64,000 nucleotides of DNA, from positions 70,480,712 through 70,544,711 of the forward strand of contig CM056581.1 in assembly GCA_029721435.1 (NCBI GenBank), read 5' to 3'. The stretch is from Gymnothorax reevesii (lineage: Eukaryota > Chordata > Actinopteri > Anguilliformes > Muraenidae). This document shows positions 45,401-60,400 of this stretch, piece after piece. Within the stretch, counting starts at the first letter, position 1; each line of letters begins with the position of its first letter. The notes beneath the pieces were generated by a model. The model saw nothing but the letters and a program-made list of their open reading frames with translations. It had not been told where the DNA came from and did not search any database. Position numbers and translations under genes: made by a program.

Positions 45401-45805
45401 TCCTAAAGAAGATAGAAGCCAATTCACTCCTATTTAGTCATACAGTGAAAATTCACTCATGTTTGTCACTTTCCCACTGATTTACACACAGAATGAAAAT
45501 TTTTGACATGCAGAAGTTAAAAAAAAGAAAGTTTTTAAAAAAGTGTATATCTTCACTACAGAGACTCATATTCACTTCCAATAGGCCATAAAAACACATT
45601 GGAAAAATGGATGGCATATATGCAGTGCAACAGTGATCTGAAGCATTTCCCAGGCCAGATACACGCAGAGATTCACATTCTGAGCTTAAAACCTCAAAGA
45701 AGCGTGTTTTCATGAAAGAGCGTAAGGAGACAATATCAGCGCTCTAGCTCGCTTCCTTAAGAAGATAGCAGCCAATTCACTCCTATTTAGTCATACAGTG
45801 AAAAT
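39442..45805. repeat. 9-mer higher-order repeat, 3182 bp, two copies
   Basis: Copies are 39442-42623 and 42624-45805, both 3182 bp. Shared order: B with ten As; C with 'gatacatgcag' and 'ctgacctt'; A-a with ten As and a longer second A run (356 bp); A-a; A-t; B with ten As; C with 'ctgacctt'; ten-A A-a (355 bp); A-a. Matching homopolymer lengths in both copies point to recent duplication. Differences are few, for example 'cgtaaggag' near 45723. Confidence 0.92.
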
Positions 45806-47573
45806 TCACTCATGTTTGTCACTTTCCCACTGATTTACACACAGAATGAAAATTTTTGACATGCAGAAGTTAAAAAAAAGAAAGTTTTTAAAAAAGTGTA
45901 TATCTTCACTACAGAGACTCATATTCACTTCCAATAGGCCATAAAAACACATTGGAAAAATGGATGGCATATATGCAGTGCAACAGTGATCTGAAGCATT
46001 TCCCAGGCCAGATACACGCAGAGATTCACATTCTGAGCTTAAAACCTCAAAGTAGCGTGTTTTCATGAAAGAGCGTATGGAGACAATATCAGCGCTCTAG
46101 CTCGCTTCCTTAAGAAGATAGCAGCCAATTCACTCCTATTTAGTCATACAGTGAAAATTCACTCATGTTTGTCACTTTCCCACTGATTTACACACAGAAT
46201 GAAAATTTTTGACATGCAGAAGTTAAAAAAAAGAAAGTTTTTAAAAAAGTGTATATCTTCACTACAGAGACTCATATTCACTTCCAATACGCCAGAAAAA
46301 CACATTGGAAAAATGGATGGCATATATGCAGTGCAACAGTGATCTGAAGCATTTCCCAGGCCAGATACACGCAGAGATTCACATTCTGAGCTTAAAACCT
46401 CAAAGTAGCGTGTTTTCATGAAAGAGCGTATGGAGACAATATCAGCGCTCTAGGTCGCTTCCTTAAGAAGATAGCAGCCAATTCACTCCTATTTAGTCAT
46501 ACAGTGAAAATTCACTCATGTTTGTCACTTTCCCACTGATTTACACACAGAATGAAAATTTTTGACATGCAGAAGTTAAAAAAAAAGAAAGTTTTTAAAA
46601 AAGTGTATATCTTCACTACAGAGACTCATATTCACTTCCAATAGGCCAGAAAAACACATTGGAAAAATGGATGGCATATATGCAGTGCAACAGTGATCTG
46701 AAGCATTTCCCAGGCCAGATACACGCAGAGATTCACATTCTGAGCTTAAAACCTCAAAGTAGCGTGTTTTCATGAAAGAGCGTATGGAGACAATATCAGC
46801 GCTCTAGGTCGCTTCCTTAAGAAGATAGCAGCCAATTCACTCCTATTTAGTCATACAGTGAAAATTCACTCATGTTTGTCACTTTCCCACTGATTTACAC
46901 ACAGAATGAAAATTTTTGACATGCAGAAGTTAAAAAAAAAGAAAGTTTTTAAAAAAGTGTATATCTTCACTACAGAGACTCATATTCACTTCCAATAGGC
47001 CAGAAAAACACATTGGAAAAATGGATGGCATATATGCAGTGCAACAGTGATCTGAAGCATTTCCCAGGCCAGATACACGCAGAGATTCACATTCTGAGCT
47101 TAAAACCTCAAAGTAGCGTGTTTTCATGAAAGAGCGTATGGAGACAATATCAGCGCTCTAGGTCGCTTCCTTAAGAAGATAGCAGCCAATTCACTCCTAT
47201 TTAGTCATACAGTGAAAATTCACTCATGTTTGTCACTTTCCCACTGATTTACACACAGAATGAAAATTTTTGACATGCAGAAGTTAAAAAAAAAGAAAGT
47301 TTTTAAAAAAGTGTATATCTTCACTACAGAGACTCATATTCACTTCCAATAGGCCATAAAAACACATTGGAAAAATGGATGGCATATATGCAGTGCAACA
47401 GTGATCTGAAGCATTTCCCAGGCCAGATACACGCAGAGATTCACATTCTGAGCTTAAAACCTCAAAGTAGCGTGTTTTCATGAAAGAGCGTATGGAGACA
47501 ATATCAGCGCTCTAGCTCGCTTCCTTAAGAAGATAGAAGCCAATTCACTCCTATTTAGTCATACAGTGAAAAT
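45806..47573. repeat. Five-monomer block leading into cassette copy 2
   Basis: A-t 45806, A-t with 'caatacgccag' 46159, two nine-A units with 'ccagaaaaac' (46512 and 46866), nine-A A-t 47220. It parallels 33794-35206 with an added nine-A unit, so the larger copied segment includes sequence before the cassette. Confidence 0.85.
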
Positions 47574-50500
47574 TCACTCATGTTTGTCACTTTCCCACTG
47601 ATTTACACACAGAATGAAAATTTTTGACACGCAGAAGTTAAAAAAAAGAAAGTTTTTAAAAAAGTGTATATCTTCACTACAGAGACTCATATTCACTTCC
47701 AATAGGCCATAAAAACACATTGGAAAAATGGATGGCATATATGCAGTGCAACAGTGATCTGAAGCATTTCCCAGGCCAGATACACGCAGAGATTCACATT
47801 CTGAGCTTAAAACCTCAAAGAAGCGTGTTTTCATGAAAGAGCGTATGGAGACAATATCAGCGCTCTAGCTCGCTTCCTTAAGAAGATAGCAGCCAATTCA
47901 CTCCTATTTAGTCATACAGTGAAAATTCACTCATGTTTGTCACTTTCCCACTGATTTACACACGGATTGAAACTTTTTGACAAGCAGAAGTAAAAAAAAA
48001 GAAAGTTTTTAAAAAAGTGTATATCTTCACTACAGAGACTCATATTCACTTCCAATAGGCCATAAAAACACATTGGAAAAATGGATGGCATATATGCAGT
48101 GCAACAATGATCTGAAGCATTTCCCAGGCCAGATACACGCAGAGATTCACATTCTGAGCTTAAAACCTCAAAGAAGCGTGTTTTCATGAAAGAGCGTATG
48201 GAGACAATATCAGCGCTCTAGCTCGCTTCCTTAAGAAGATAGCAGCCAATTCACTCCTATTTAGTCATACAGTGAAAATTCACTCATGTTTGTCACTTTC
48301 CCACTGATTTACACACGGATTGAAACTTTTTGACATGCAGAAGTTAAAAAAAAGAAAGTTTTTAAAAAAGTGTATATCTTCACTACAGAAACTCATATTC
48401 ACTTCCAATAGGCCATAAAAACACATTGGAAAAATGGATGGCATATATGCAGTGCAACAATGATCTGAAGCATTTCCCAGGCCAGATACACGCAGAGATT
48501 CACATTCTGAGCTTAAAACCTCAAAGAAGCGTGTTTTCATGAAAGAGCGTATGGAGACAATATCAGCGCTCTAGCTCGCTTCCTTAAGAAGATAGCAGCC
48601 AATTCACTCCTATTTAGTCATACAGTGAAAATTCACTCATGTTTGTCACTTTCCCACTGATTTACACACAGAATGAAAATTTTTGACATGCAGAAGTTAA
48701 AAAAAAGAAAGTTTTTAAAAAAGTGTATATCTTCACTACAGAGACTCATATTCACTTCCAATAGGCCATAAAAACACATTGGAAAAATGGATGGCATATA
48801 TGCAGTGCAACAGTGATCTGAAGCATTTCCCAGGCCAGATACACGCAGAGATTCACATTCTGAGCTTAAAACCTCAAAGTAGCGTGTTTTCATGAAAGAG
48901 CGTATGGAGACAATATCAGCGCTCTAGGTCGCTTCCTTAAGAAGATAGCAGCCAATTCACTCCTATTTAGTCATACAGTGAAAATTCACTCATGTTTGTC
49001 ACTTTCCCACTGATTTACACACAGAATGAAAATTTTTGACATGCAGAAGTTAAAAAAAAGAAAGTTTTTAAAAAAGTGTATATCTTCACTACAGAGACTC
49101 ATATTCACTTCCAATAGGCCATAAAAACACATTGGAAAAATGGATGGCATATATGCAATGCAACATTGATCTGAAGCATTTCCCAGGCCAGATACACGCA
49201 GAGATTCACATTCTGAGCTTAAAACCTCAAAGTAGCGTGTTTTCATGAAAGAGCGTATGGAGACAATATCAGCGCTCTAGGTCGCTTCCTTAAGAAGATA
49301 GCAGCCAATTCACTCCTATTTAGTCATACAGTGAAAATTCACTCATGTTTGTCACTTTCCCACTGATTTACACACAGAATGAAAATTTTTGACATGCAGA
49401 AGTTAAAAAAAAGAAAGTTTTTAAAAAAGTGTATATCTTCACTACAGAGACTCATATTCACTTCCAATAGGCCATAAAAACACATTGGAAAAATGGATGG
49501 CATATATGCAGTGCAACAGTGATCTGAAGCATTTCCCAGGCCAGATACACGCAGAGATTCACATTCTGAGCCTAAAACCTCAAAGTAGCGTGTTTTCATG
49601 AAAGAGCGTATGGAGACAATATCAGCGCTCTAGGTCGCTTCCTTAAGAAGATAGCAGCCAATTCACTCCTATTTAGTCATACAGTGAAAATTCACTCATG
49701 TTTGTCACTTTCCCACTGATTTACACACAGAATGAAAATTTTTGACATGCAGAAGTTAAAAAAAAGAAAGTTTTTAAAAAAGTGTATATCTTCACTACAG
49801 AGACTCATATTCACTTCCAATAGGCCATACAAGCAAATTGGACAAATTGCTGCCATATATGCAGTGCACAGTGATCTGAAGCATTTCCCAGCCCAGATAC
49901 ACGAACAGATTCACATTCTGAGATTAAAACCGAGAAGAAGCGTGTTTTCATGAAAGAGCGTATGGAGACAATATCAGCGCTCTAGCTCGCTTCCTTAAGA
50001 AGATAGCAGCCAATTCACTCCTATTTAGTCATACAGTGAAAATTCACTCATGTTTGTCACTTTCCCACTGATTTACACACAGAATGAAAATTTTTGACAT
50101 GCAGAAGTTAAAAAAAAGAAAGTTTTTAAAAAAGTGTATATCTTCACTACAGAGACTCATATTCACTTCCAATAGGCCATAAAAACACATTGGAAAAATG
50201 GATGGCATATATGCAGTGCAACAGTGATCTGAAGCATTTCCCAGGCCAGATACACGCAGAGATTCACATTCTGAGCTTAAAACCTCAAAAAAGCGTGTTT
50301 TCATGAAAGAGCGTATGGAGACAATATCAGCGCTCTAGCTCGCTTCCTAAAGAAGATAGCAGCCAATTCACTCCTATTTAGTCATACAGTGAAAATTCAC
50401 TCATGTTTGTCACTTTCCCACTGATTTACACACGGATTGAAACTTTTTGACAAGCAGAAGTAAAAAAAAAGAAAGTTTTTAAAAAAGTGCATATCTTCAC

Positions 50501-51808
50501 TTCAGAGACTCATATTCACTTCCAATAGGCCATACAAGCACATTGGAAAAATTGGTGGCATATATGCAGTGCAACAGAGATCTGAAGCATTTCCCAGGCC
50601 AGATACACGCAGAGATTCACATTCTGAGCTTAAAACCTCAAAGAAGCGTGTTTTCATGAAAGAGTGTATGGAGACAATATCAGCGCTCTAGCTCGCTTCC
50701 CTAAGAAGATAGCAGCCAATTCACCCCTATTTAGTCATACAGTGAAAATTCACTCATGTTTGTCACTTTCCCACTGATTTACACACAGAATGAAAATTTT
50801 TGACATGCAGAAGTTAAAAAAAAGAAAGTTTTTAAAAAAGTGTATATCTTCACTACAGAGACTCATATTCACTTCCAATAGGCCATAAAAACACATTGGA
50901 AAAATGGATGGCATATATGCAGTGCCACAGTGTTCTGAAGCATTTCCCAGGCCAGATACACGCAGAGATTCACATTCTGAGCTTAAAACCTCAAAGAAGC
51001 GTGTTTTCATGAAAGAGCGTATGGAGACAATATCAGCGCTCTAGCTCGCTTCCTGAAGAAGATAGAAGCCAATTCACTCCTATTTAGTCATACAGTGAAA
51101 ATTCACTCATGTTTGTCACTTTCCCACTGATTTACACACAGAATGAAAATTTTTGACATGCAGAAGTTAAAAAAAAGAAAGTTTTTAAAAAAGTGTATAT
51201 CTTCACTACAGAGACTCATATTCACTTCCAATAGGCCATAAAAACACATTGGAAAAATGGATGGCATATATGCAGTGCAACAGTGATCTGAAGCATTTCC
51301 CAGGCCAGATACACGCAGAGATTCACATTCTGAGCTTAAAACCTCAAAGAAGCGTGTTTTCATGAAAGAGCGTATGGAGACAATATCAGCGCTCTAGCTC
51401 GCTTCCTTAAGAAGATAGAAGCCAATTCACTCCTATTTAGTCATACAGTGAAAATTCACTCATGTTTGTCACTTTCCCACTGATTTACACACAGAATGAA
51501 AATTTTTGACATGCAGAAGTTAAAAAAAAGAAAGTTTTTAAAAAAGTGTATATCTTCACTACAGAGACTCATATTCACTTCCAATAGGCCATAAAAACAC
51601 ATTGGAAAAATGGATGGCATATATGCAGTGCAACAGTGATCTGAAGCATTTCCCAGGCCAGATACACGCAGAGATTCACATTCTGAGCTTAAAACCTCAA
51701 AGAAGCGTGTTTTCATGAAAGAGCGTATGGAGACAATATCAGCGCTCTAGGTCGCTTCCTTAAGAAGATAGAAGCCAATTCACTCCTATTTAGTCATACA
51801 GTGAAAAT
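47574..51808. repeat. 12-unit cassette, copy 2 (4235 bp)
   Basis: Same twelve-unit order as copy 1. Derived changes shared with copy 3: 'gagtgtatgg' near 50663, 'attcacccc' near 50721, 'acagtgttctg' near 50928 and 'ctctaggtcgc' at the end of the last unit. Private change: 'cctcaaaaaagcg' near 50284. Confidence 0.92.
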
Positions 51809-52870
51809 TCACTCATGTTTGTCACTTTCCCACTGATTTACACACAGAATGAAAATTTTTGACATGCAGAAGTTAAAAAAAAAGAAAGTTTTTAAAAAAG
51901 TGTATATCTTCACTACAGAGACTCATATTCACTTCCAATAGGCCAGAAAAACACATTGGAAAAATGGATGGCATATATGCAGTGCAACAGTGATCTGAAG
52001 CATTTCCCAGGCCAGATACACGCAGAGATTCACATTTTGAGCTTAAAACCTCAAAGTAGCGTGTTTTCATGAAAGAGCGTATGGAGACAATATCAGCGCT
52101 CTAGCTCGCTTCCTTAAGAAGATAGAAGCCAATTCACTCCTATTTAGTCATACAGTGAAAATTCACTCATGTTTGTCACTTTCCCACTGATTTACACACA
52201 GAATGAAAATTTTTGACATGCAGAAGTTAAAAAAAAAGAAAGTTTTTAAAAAAGTGTATATCTTCACTACAGAGACTCATATTCACTTCCAATAGGCCAG
52301 AAAAACACATTGGAAAAATGGATGGCATATATGCAGTGCAACAGTGATCTGAAGCATTTCCCAGGCCAGATACACGCAGAGATTCACATTTTGAGCTTAA
52401 AACCTCAAAGTAGCGTGTTTTCATGAAAGAGCGTATGGAGACAATATCAGCGCTCTAGCTCGCTTCCTTAAGAAGATAGAAGCCAATTCACTCCTATTTA
52501 GTCATACAGTGAAAATTCACTCATGTTTGTCACTTTCCCACTGATTTACACACAGAATGAAAATTTTTGACATGCAGAAGTTAAAAAAAAAGAAAGTTTT
52601 TAAAAAAGTGTATATCTTCACTACAGAGACTCATATTCACTTCCAATAGGCCATAAAAACACATTGGAAAAATGGATGGCATATATGCAGTGCAACAGTG
52701 ATCTGAAGCATTTCCCAGGCCAGATACACGCAGAGATTCACATTCTGAGCTTAAAACCTCAAAGTAGCGTGTTTTCATGAAAGAGCGTATGGAGACAATA
52801 TCAGCGCTCTAGCTCGCTTCCTTAAGAAGATAGAAGCCAATTCACTCCTATTTAGTCATACAGTGAAAAT
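51809..52870. repeat. Three nine-A monomers (3 x 354 bp)
   Basis: Two units with 'ccagaaaaac' and the rare 'cacattttgagc' (51809 and 52163), then a plain nine-A unit (52517). The first two look alike and probably arose by single-monomer duplication. The 'cacattttgagc' type recurs once more at 57106. Confidence 0.88.
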
Positions 52871-55800
52871 TCACTCATGTTTGTCACTTTCCCACTGATT
52901 TACACACAGAATGAAAATTTTTGACACGCAGAAGTTAAAAAAAAGAAAGTTTTTAAAAAAGTGTATATCTTCACTACAGAGACTCATATTCACTTCCAAT
53001 AGGCCATAAAAACACATTGGAAAAATGGATGGCATATATGCAGTGCAACAGTGATCTGAAGCATTTCCCAGGCCAGATACACGCAGAGATTCACATTCTG
53101 AGCTTAAAACCTCAAAGAAGCGTGTTTTCATGAAAGAGCGTATGGAGACAATATCAGCGCTCTAGCTCGCTTCCTTAAGAAGATAGCAGCCAATTCACTC
53201 CTATTTAGTCATACAGTGAAAATTCACTCATGTTTGTCACTTTCCCACTGATTTACACACGGATTGAAACTTTTTGACAAGCAGAAGTAAAAAAAAAGAA
53301 AGTTTTTAAAAAAGTGTATATCTTCACTACAGAGACTCATATTCACTTCCAATAGGCCATAAAAACACATTGGAAAAATGGATGGCATATATGCAGTGCA
53401 ACAATGATCTGAAGCATTTCCCAGGCCAGATACACGCAGAGATTCACATTCTGAGCTTAAAACCTCAAAGAAGCGTGTTTTCATGAAAGAGCGTATGGAG
53501 ACAATATCAGCGCTCTAGCTCGCTTCCTTAAGAAGATAGCAGCCAATTCACTCCTATTTAGTCATACAGTGAAAATTCACTCATGTTTGTCACTTTCCCA
53601 CTGATTTACACACGGATTGAAACTTTTTGACATGCAGAAGTTAAAAAAAAGAAAGTTTTTAAAAAAGTGTATATCTTCACTACAGAAACTCATATTCACT
53701 TCCAATAGGCCATAAAAACACATTGGAAAAATGGATGGCATATATGCAGTGCAACAATGATCTGAAGCATTTCCCAGGCCAGATACACGCAGAGATTCAC
53801 ATTCTGAGCTTAAAACCTCAAAGAAGCGTGTTTTCATGAAAGAGCGTATGGAGACAATATCAGCGCTCTAGCTCGCTTCCTTAAGAAGATAGCAGCCAAT
53901 TCACTCCTATTTAGTCATACAGTGAAAATTCACTCATGTTTGTCACTTTCCCACTGATTTACACACAGAATGAAAATTTTTGACATGCAGAAGTTAAAAA
54001 AAAGAAAGTTTTTAAAAAAGTGTATATCTTCACTACAGAGACTCATATTCACTTCCAATAGGCCATAAAAACACATTGGAAAAATGGATGGCATATATGC
54101 AGTGCAACAGTGATCTGAAGCATTTCCCAGGCCAGATACACGCAGAGATTCACATTCTGAGCTTAAAACCTCAAAGTAGCGTGTTTTCATGAAAGAGCGT
54201 ATGGAGACAATATCAGCGCTCTAGGTCGCTTCCTTAAGAAGATAGCAGCCAATTCACTCCTATTTAGTCATACAGTGAAAATTCACTCATGTTTGTCACT
54301 TTCCCACTGATTTACACACAGAATGAAAATTTTTGACATGCAGAAGTTAAAAAAAAGAAAGTTTTTAAAAAAGTGTATATCTTCACTACAGAGACTCATA
54401 TTCACTTCCAATAGGCCATAAAAACACATTGGAAAAATGGATGGCATATATGCAATGCAACATTGATCTGAAGCATTTCCCAGGCCAGATACACGCAGAG
54501 ATTCACATTCTGAGCTTAAAACCTCAAAGTAGCGTGTTTTCATGAAAGAGCGTATGGAGACAATATCAGCGCTCTAGGTCGCTTCCTTAAGAAGATAGCA
54601 GCCAATTCACTCCTATTTAGTCATACAGTGAAAATTCACTCATGTTTGTCACTTTCCCACTGATTTACACACAGAATGAAAATTTTTGACATGCAGAAGT
54701 TAAAAAAAAGAAAGTTTTTAAAAAAGTGTATATCTTCACTACAGAGACTCATATTCACTTCCAATAGGCCATAAAAACACATTGGAAAAATGGATGGCAT
54801 ATATGCAGTGCAACAGTGATCTGAAGCATTTCCCAGGCCAGATACACGCAGAGATTCACATTCTGAGCCTAAAACCTCAAAGTAGCGTGTTTTCATGAAA
54901 GAGCGTATGGAGACAATATCAGCGCTCTAGGTCGCTTCCTTAAGAAGATAGCAGCCAATTCACTCCTATTTAGTCATACAGTGAAAATTCACTCATGTTT
55001 GTCACTTTCCCACTGATTTACACACAGAATGAAAATTTTTGACATGCAGAAGTTAAAAAAAAGAAAGTTTTTAAAAAAGTGTATATCTTCACTACAGAGA
55101 CTCATATTCACTTCCAATAGGCCATACAAGCAAATTGGACAAATTGCTGCCATATATGCAGTGCACAGTGATCTGAAGCATTTCCCAGCCCAGATACACG
55201 AACAGATTCACATTCTGAGATTAAAACCGAGAAGAAGCGTGTTTTCATGAAAGAGCGTATGGAGACAATATCAGCGCTCTAGCTCGCTTCCTTAAGAAGA
55301 TAGCAGCCAATTCACTCCTATTTAGTCATACAGTGAAAATTCACTCATGTTTGTCACTTTCCCACTGATTTACACACAGAATGAAAATTTTTGACATGCA
55401 GAAGTTAAAAAAAAGAAAGTTTTTAAAAAAGTGTATATCTTCACTACAGAGACTCATATTCACTTCCAATAGGCCATAAAAACACATTGGAAAAATGGAT
55501 GGCATATATGCAGTGCAACAGTGATCTGAAGCATTTCCCAGGCCAGATACACGCAGAGATTCACATTCTGAGCTTAAAACCTCAAAGAAGCGTGTTTTCA
55601 TGAAAGAGCGTATGGAGACAATATCAGCGCTCTAGCTCGCTTCCTAAAGAAGATAGCAGCCAATTCACTCCTATTTAGTCATACAGTGAAAATTCACTCA
55701 TGTTTGTCACTTTCCCACTGATTTACACACGGATTGAAACTTTTTGACAAGCAGAAGTAAAAAAAAAGAAAGTTTTTAAAAAAGTGCATATCTTCACTTC

Positions 55801-57105
55801 AGAGACTCATATTCACTTCCAATAGGCCATACAAGCACATTGGAAAAATTGGTGGCATATATGCAGTGCAACAGAGATCTGAAGCATTTCCCAGGCCAGA
55901 TACACGCAGAGATTCACATTCTGAGCTTAAAACCTCAAAGAAGCGTGTTTTCATGAAAGAGTGTATGGAGACAATATCAGCGCTCTAGCTCGCTTCCCTA
56001 AGAAGATAGCAGCCAATTCACCCCTATTTAGTCATACAGTGAAAATTCACTCATGTTTGTCACTTTCCCACTGATTTACACACAGAATGAAAATTTTTGA
56101 CATGCAGAAGTTAAAAAAAAGAAAGTTTTTAAAAAAGTGTATATCTTCACTACAGAGACTCATATTCACTTCCAATAGGCCATAAAAACACATTGGAAAA
56201 ATGGATGGCATATATGCAGTGCCACAGTGTTCTGAAGCATTTCCCAGGCCAGATACACGCAGAGATTCACATTCTGAGCTTAAAACCTCAAAGAAGCGTG
56301 TTTTCATGAAAGAGCGTATGGAGACAATATCAGCGCTCTAGCTCGCTTCCTGAAGAAGATAGAAGCCAATTCACTCCTATTTAGTCATACAGTGAAAATT
56401 CACTCATGTTTGTCACTTTCCCACTGATTTACACACAGAATGAAAATTTTTGACATGCAGAAGTTAAAAAAAAGAAAGTTTTTAAAAAAGTGTATATCTT
56501 CACTACAGAGACTCATATTCACTTCCAATAGGCCATAAAAACACATTGGAAAAATGGATGGCATATATGCAGTGCAACAGTGATCTGAAGCATTTCCCAG
56601 GCCAGATACACGCAGAGATTCACATTCTGAGCTTAAAACCTCAAAGAAGCGTGTTTTCATGAAAGAGCGTATGGAGACAATATCAGCGCTCTAGCTCGCT
56701 TCCTTAAGAAGATAGAAGCCAATTCACTCCTATTTAGTCATACAGTGAAAATTCACTCATGTTTGTCACTTTCCCACTGATTTACACACAGAATGAAAAT
56801 TTTTGACATGCAGAAGTTAAAAAAAAGAAAGTTTTTAAAAAAGTGTATATCTTCACTACAGAGACTCATATTCACTTCCAATAGGCCATAAAAACACATT
56901 GGAAAAATGGATGGCATATATGCAGTGCAACAGTGATCTGAAGCATTTCCCAGGCCAGATACACGCAGAGATTCACATTCTGAGCTTAAAACCTCAAAGA
57001 AGCGTGTTTTCATGAAAGAGCGTATGGAGACAATATCAGCGCTCTAGGTCGCTTCCTTAAGAAGATAGAAGCCAATTCACTCCTATTTAGTCATACAGTG
57101 AAAAT
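52871..57105. repeat. 12-unit cassette, copy 3 (4235 bp)
   Basis: Same order and length as copies 1 and 2. It shares all four derived changes listed for copy 2, so copies 2 and 3 are sisters. Together with the following units, the period from copy 2 to copy 3 is 5297 bp, a 15-mer. Confidence 0.92.
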
Positions 57106-57459
57106 TCACTCATGTTTGTCACTTTCCCACTGATTTACACACAGAATGAAAATTTTTGACATGCAGAAGTTAAAAAAAAAGAAAGTTTTTAAAAAAGTGT
57201 ATATCTTCACTACAGAGACTCATATTCACTTCCAATAGGCCAGAAAAACACATTGGAAAAATGGATGGCATATATGCAGTGCAACAGTGATCTGAAGCAT
57301 TTCCCAGGCCAGATACACGCAGAGATTCACATTTTGAGCTTAAAACCTCAAAGTAGCGTGTTTTCATGAAAGAGCGTATGGAGACAATATCAGCGCTCTA
57401 GCTCGCTTCCTTAAGAAGATAGAAGCCAATTCACTCCTATTTAGTCATACAGTGAAAAT
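57106..57459. repeat. Single nine-A monomer between cassettes
   Basis: A 354-bp unit with 'ccagaaaaac' and 'cacattttgagc', like those at 51809 and 52163. It occupies the position that holds three units between copies 2 and 3. Confidence 0.88.
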
Positions 57460-60400
57460 TCACTCATGTTTGTCACTTTCCCACTGATTTACACACAGAA
57501 TGAAAATTTTTGACACGCAGAAGTTAAAAAAAAGAAAGTTTTTAAAAAAGTGTATATCTTCACTACAGAGACTCATATTCACTTCCAATAGGCCATAAAA
57601 ACACATTGGAAAAATGGATGGCATATATGCAGTGCAACAGTGATCTGAAGCATTTCCCAGGCCAGATACACGCAGAGATTCACATTCTGAGCTTAAAACC
57701 TCAAAGAAGCGTGTTTTCATGAAAGAGCGTATGGAGACAATATCAGCGCTCTAGCTCGCTTCCTTAAGAAGATAGCAGCCAATTCACTCCTATTTAGTCA
57801 TACAGTGAAAATTCACTCATGTTTGTCACTTTCCCACTGATTTACACACGGATTGAAACTTTTTGACATGCAGAAGTTAAAAAAAAGAAAGTTTTTAAAA
57901 AAGTGTATATCTTCACTACAGAAACTCATATTCACTTCCAATAGGCCATAAAAACACATTGGAAAAATGGATGGCATATATGCAGTGCAACAATGATCTG
58001 AAGCATTTCCCAGGCCAGATACACGCAGAGATTCACATTCTGAGCTTAAAACCTCAAAGAAGCGTGTTTTCATGAAAGAGCGTATGGAGACAATATCAGC
58101 GCTCTAGCTCGCTTCCTTAAGAAGATAGCAGCCAATTCACTCCTATTTAGTCATACAGTGAAAATTCACTCATGTTTGTCACTTTCCCACTGATTTACAC
58201 ACAGAATGAAAATTTTTGACATGCAGAAGTTAAAAAAAAGAAAGTTTTTAAAAAAGTGTATATCTTCACTACAGAGACTCATATTCACTTCCAATAGGCC
58301 ATAAAAACACATTGGAAAAATGGATGGCATATATGCAGTGCAACAGTGATCTGAAGCATTTCCCAGGCCAGATACACGCAGAGATTCACATTCTGAGCTT
58401 AAAACCTCAAAGTAGCGTGTTTTCATGAAAGAGCGTATGGAGACAATATCAGCGCTCTAGGTCGCTTCCTTAAGAAGATAGCAGCCAATTCACTCCTATT
58501 TAGTCATACAGTGAAAATTCACTCATGTTTGTCACTTTCCCACTGATTTACACACAGAATGAAAATTTTTGACATGCAGAAGTTAAAAAAAAGAAAGTTT
58601 TTAAAAAAGTGTATATCTTCACTACAGAGACTCATATTCACTTCCAATAGGCCATAAAAACACATTGGAAAAATGGATGGCATATATGCAATGCAACATT
58701 GATCTGAAGCATTTCCCAGGCCAGATACACGCAGAGATTCACATTCTGAGCTTAAAACCTCAAAGTAGCGTGTTTTCATGAAAGAGCATATGGAGACAAT
58801 ATCAGCGCTCTAGGTCGCTTCCTTAAGAAGATAGCAGCCAATTCACTCCTATTTAGTCATACAGTGAAAATTCACTCATGTTTGTCACTTTCCCACTGAT
58901 TTACACACAGAATGAAAATTTTTGACATGCAGAAGTTAAAAAAAAGAAAGTTTTTAAAAAAGTGTATATCTTCACTACAGAGACTCATATTCACTTCCAA
59001 TAGGCCATAAAAACACATTGGAAAAATGGATGGCATATATGCAGTGCAACAGTGATCTGAAGCATTTCCCAGGCCAGATACACGCAGAGATTCACATTCT
59101 GAGCCTAAAACCTCAAAGTAGCGTGTTTTCATGAAAGAGCGTATGGAGACAATATCAGCGCTCTAGGTCGCTTCCTTAAGAAGATAGCAGCCAATTCACT
59201 CCTATTTAGTCATACAGTGAAAATTCACTCATGTTTGTCACTTTCCCACTGATTTACACACAGAATGAAAATTTTTGACATGCAGAAGTTAAAAAAAAGA
59301 AAGTTTTTAAAAAAGTGTATATCTTCACTACAGAGACTCATATTCACTTCCAATAGGCCATACAAGCAAATTGGACAAATTGCTGCCATATATGCAGTGC
59401 ACAGTGATCTGAAGCATTTCCCAGCCCAGATACACGAACAGATTCACATTCTGAGATTAAAACCGAGAAGAAGCGTGTTTTCATGAAAGAGCGTATGGAG
59501 ACAATATCAGCGCTCTAGCTCGCTTCCTTAAGAAGATAGCAGCCAATTCACTCCTATTTAGTCATACAGTGAAAATTCACTCATGTTTGTCACTTTCCCA
59601 CTGATTTACACACAGAATGAAAATTTTTGACATGCAGAAGTTAAAAAAAAGAAAGTTTTTAAAAAAGTGTATATCTTCACTACAGAGACTCATATTCACT
59701 TCCAATAGGCCATAAAAACACATTGGAAAAATGGATGGCATATATGCAGTGCAACAGTGATCTGAAGCATTTCCCAGGCCAGATACACGCAGAGATTCAC
59801 ATTCTGAGCTTAAAACCTCAAAGAAGCGTGTTTTCATGAAAGAGCGTATGGAGACAATATCAGCGCTCTAGCTCGCTTCCTAAAGAAGATAGCAGCCAAT
59901 TCACTCCTATTTAGTCATACAGTGAAAATTCACTCATGTTTGTCACTTTCCCACTGATTTACACACGGATTGAAACTTTTTGACAAGCAGAAGTAAAAAA
60001 AAAGAAAGTTTTTAAAAAAGTGCATATCTTCACTTCAGAGACTCATATTCACTTCCAATAGGCCATACAAGCACATTGGAAAAATTGGTGGCATATATGC
60101 AGTGCAACAGAGATCTGAAGCATTTCCCAGGCCAGATACACGCAGAGATTCACATTCTGAGCTTAAAACCTCAAAGAAGCGTGTTTTCATGAAAGAGTGT
60201 ATGGAGACAATATCAGCGCTCTAGCTCGCTTCCCTAAGAAGATAGCAGCCAATTCACTCCTATTTAGTCATACAGTGAAAATTCACTCATGTTTGTCACT
60301 TTCCCACTGATTTACACACAGAATGAAAATTTTTGACATGCAGAAGTTAAAAAAAAGAAAGTTTTTAAAAAAGTGTATATCTTCACTACAGAGACTCATA

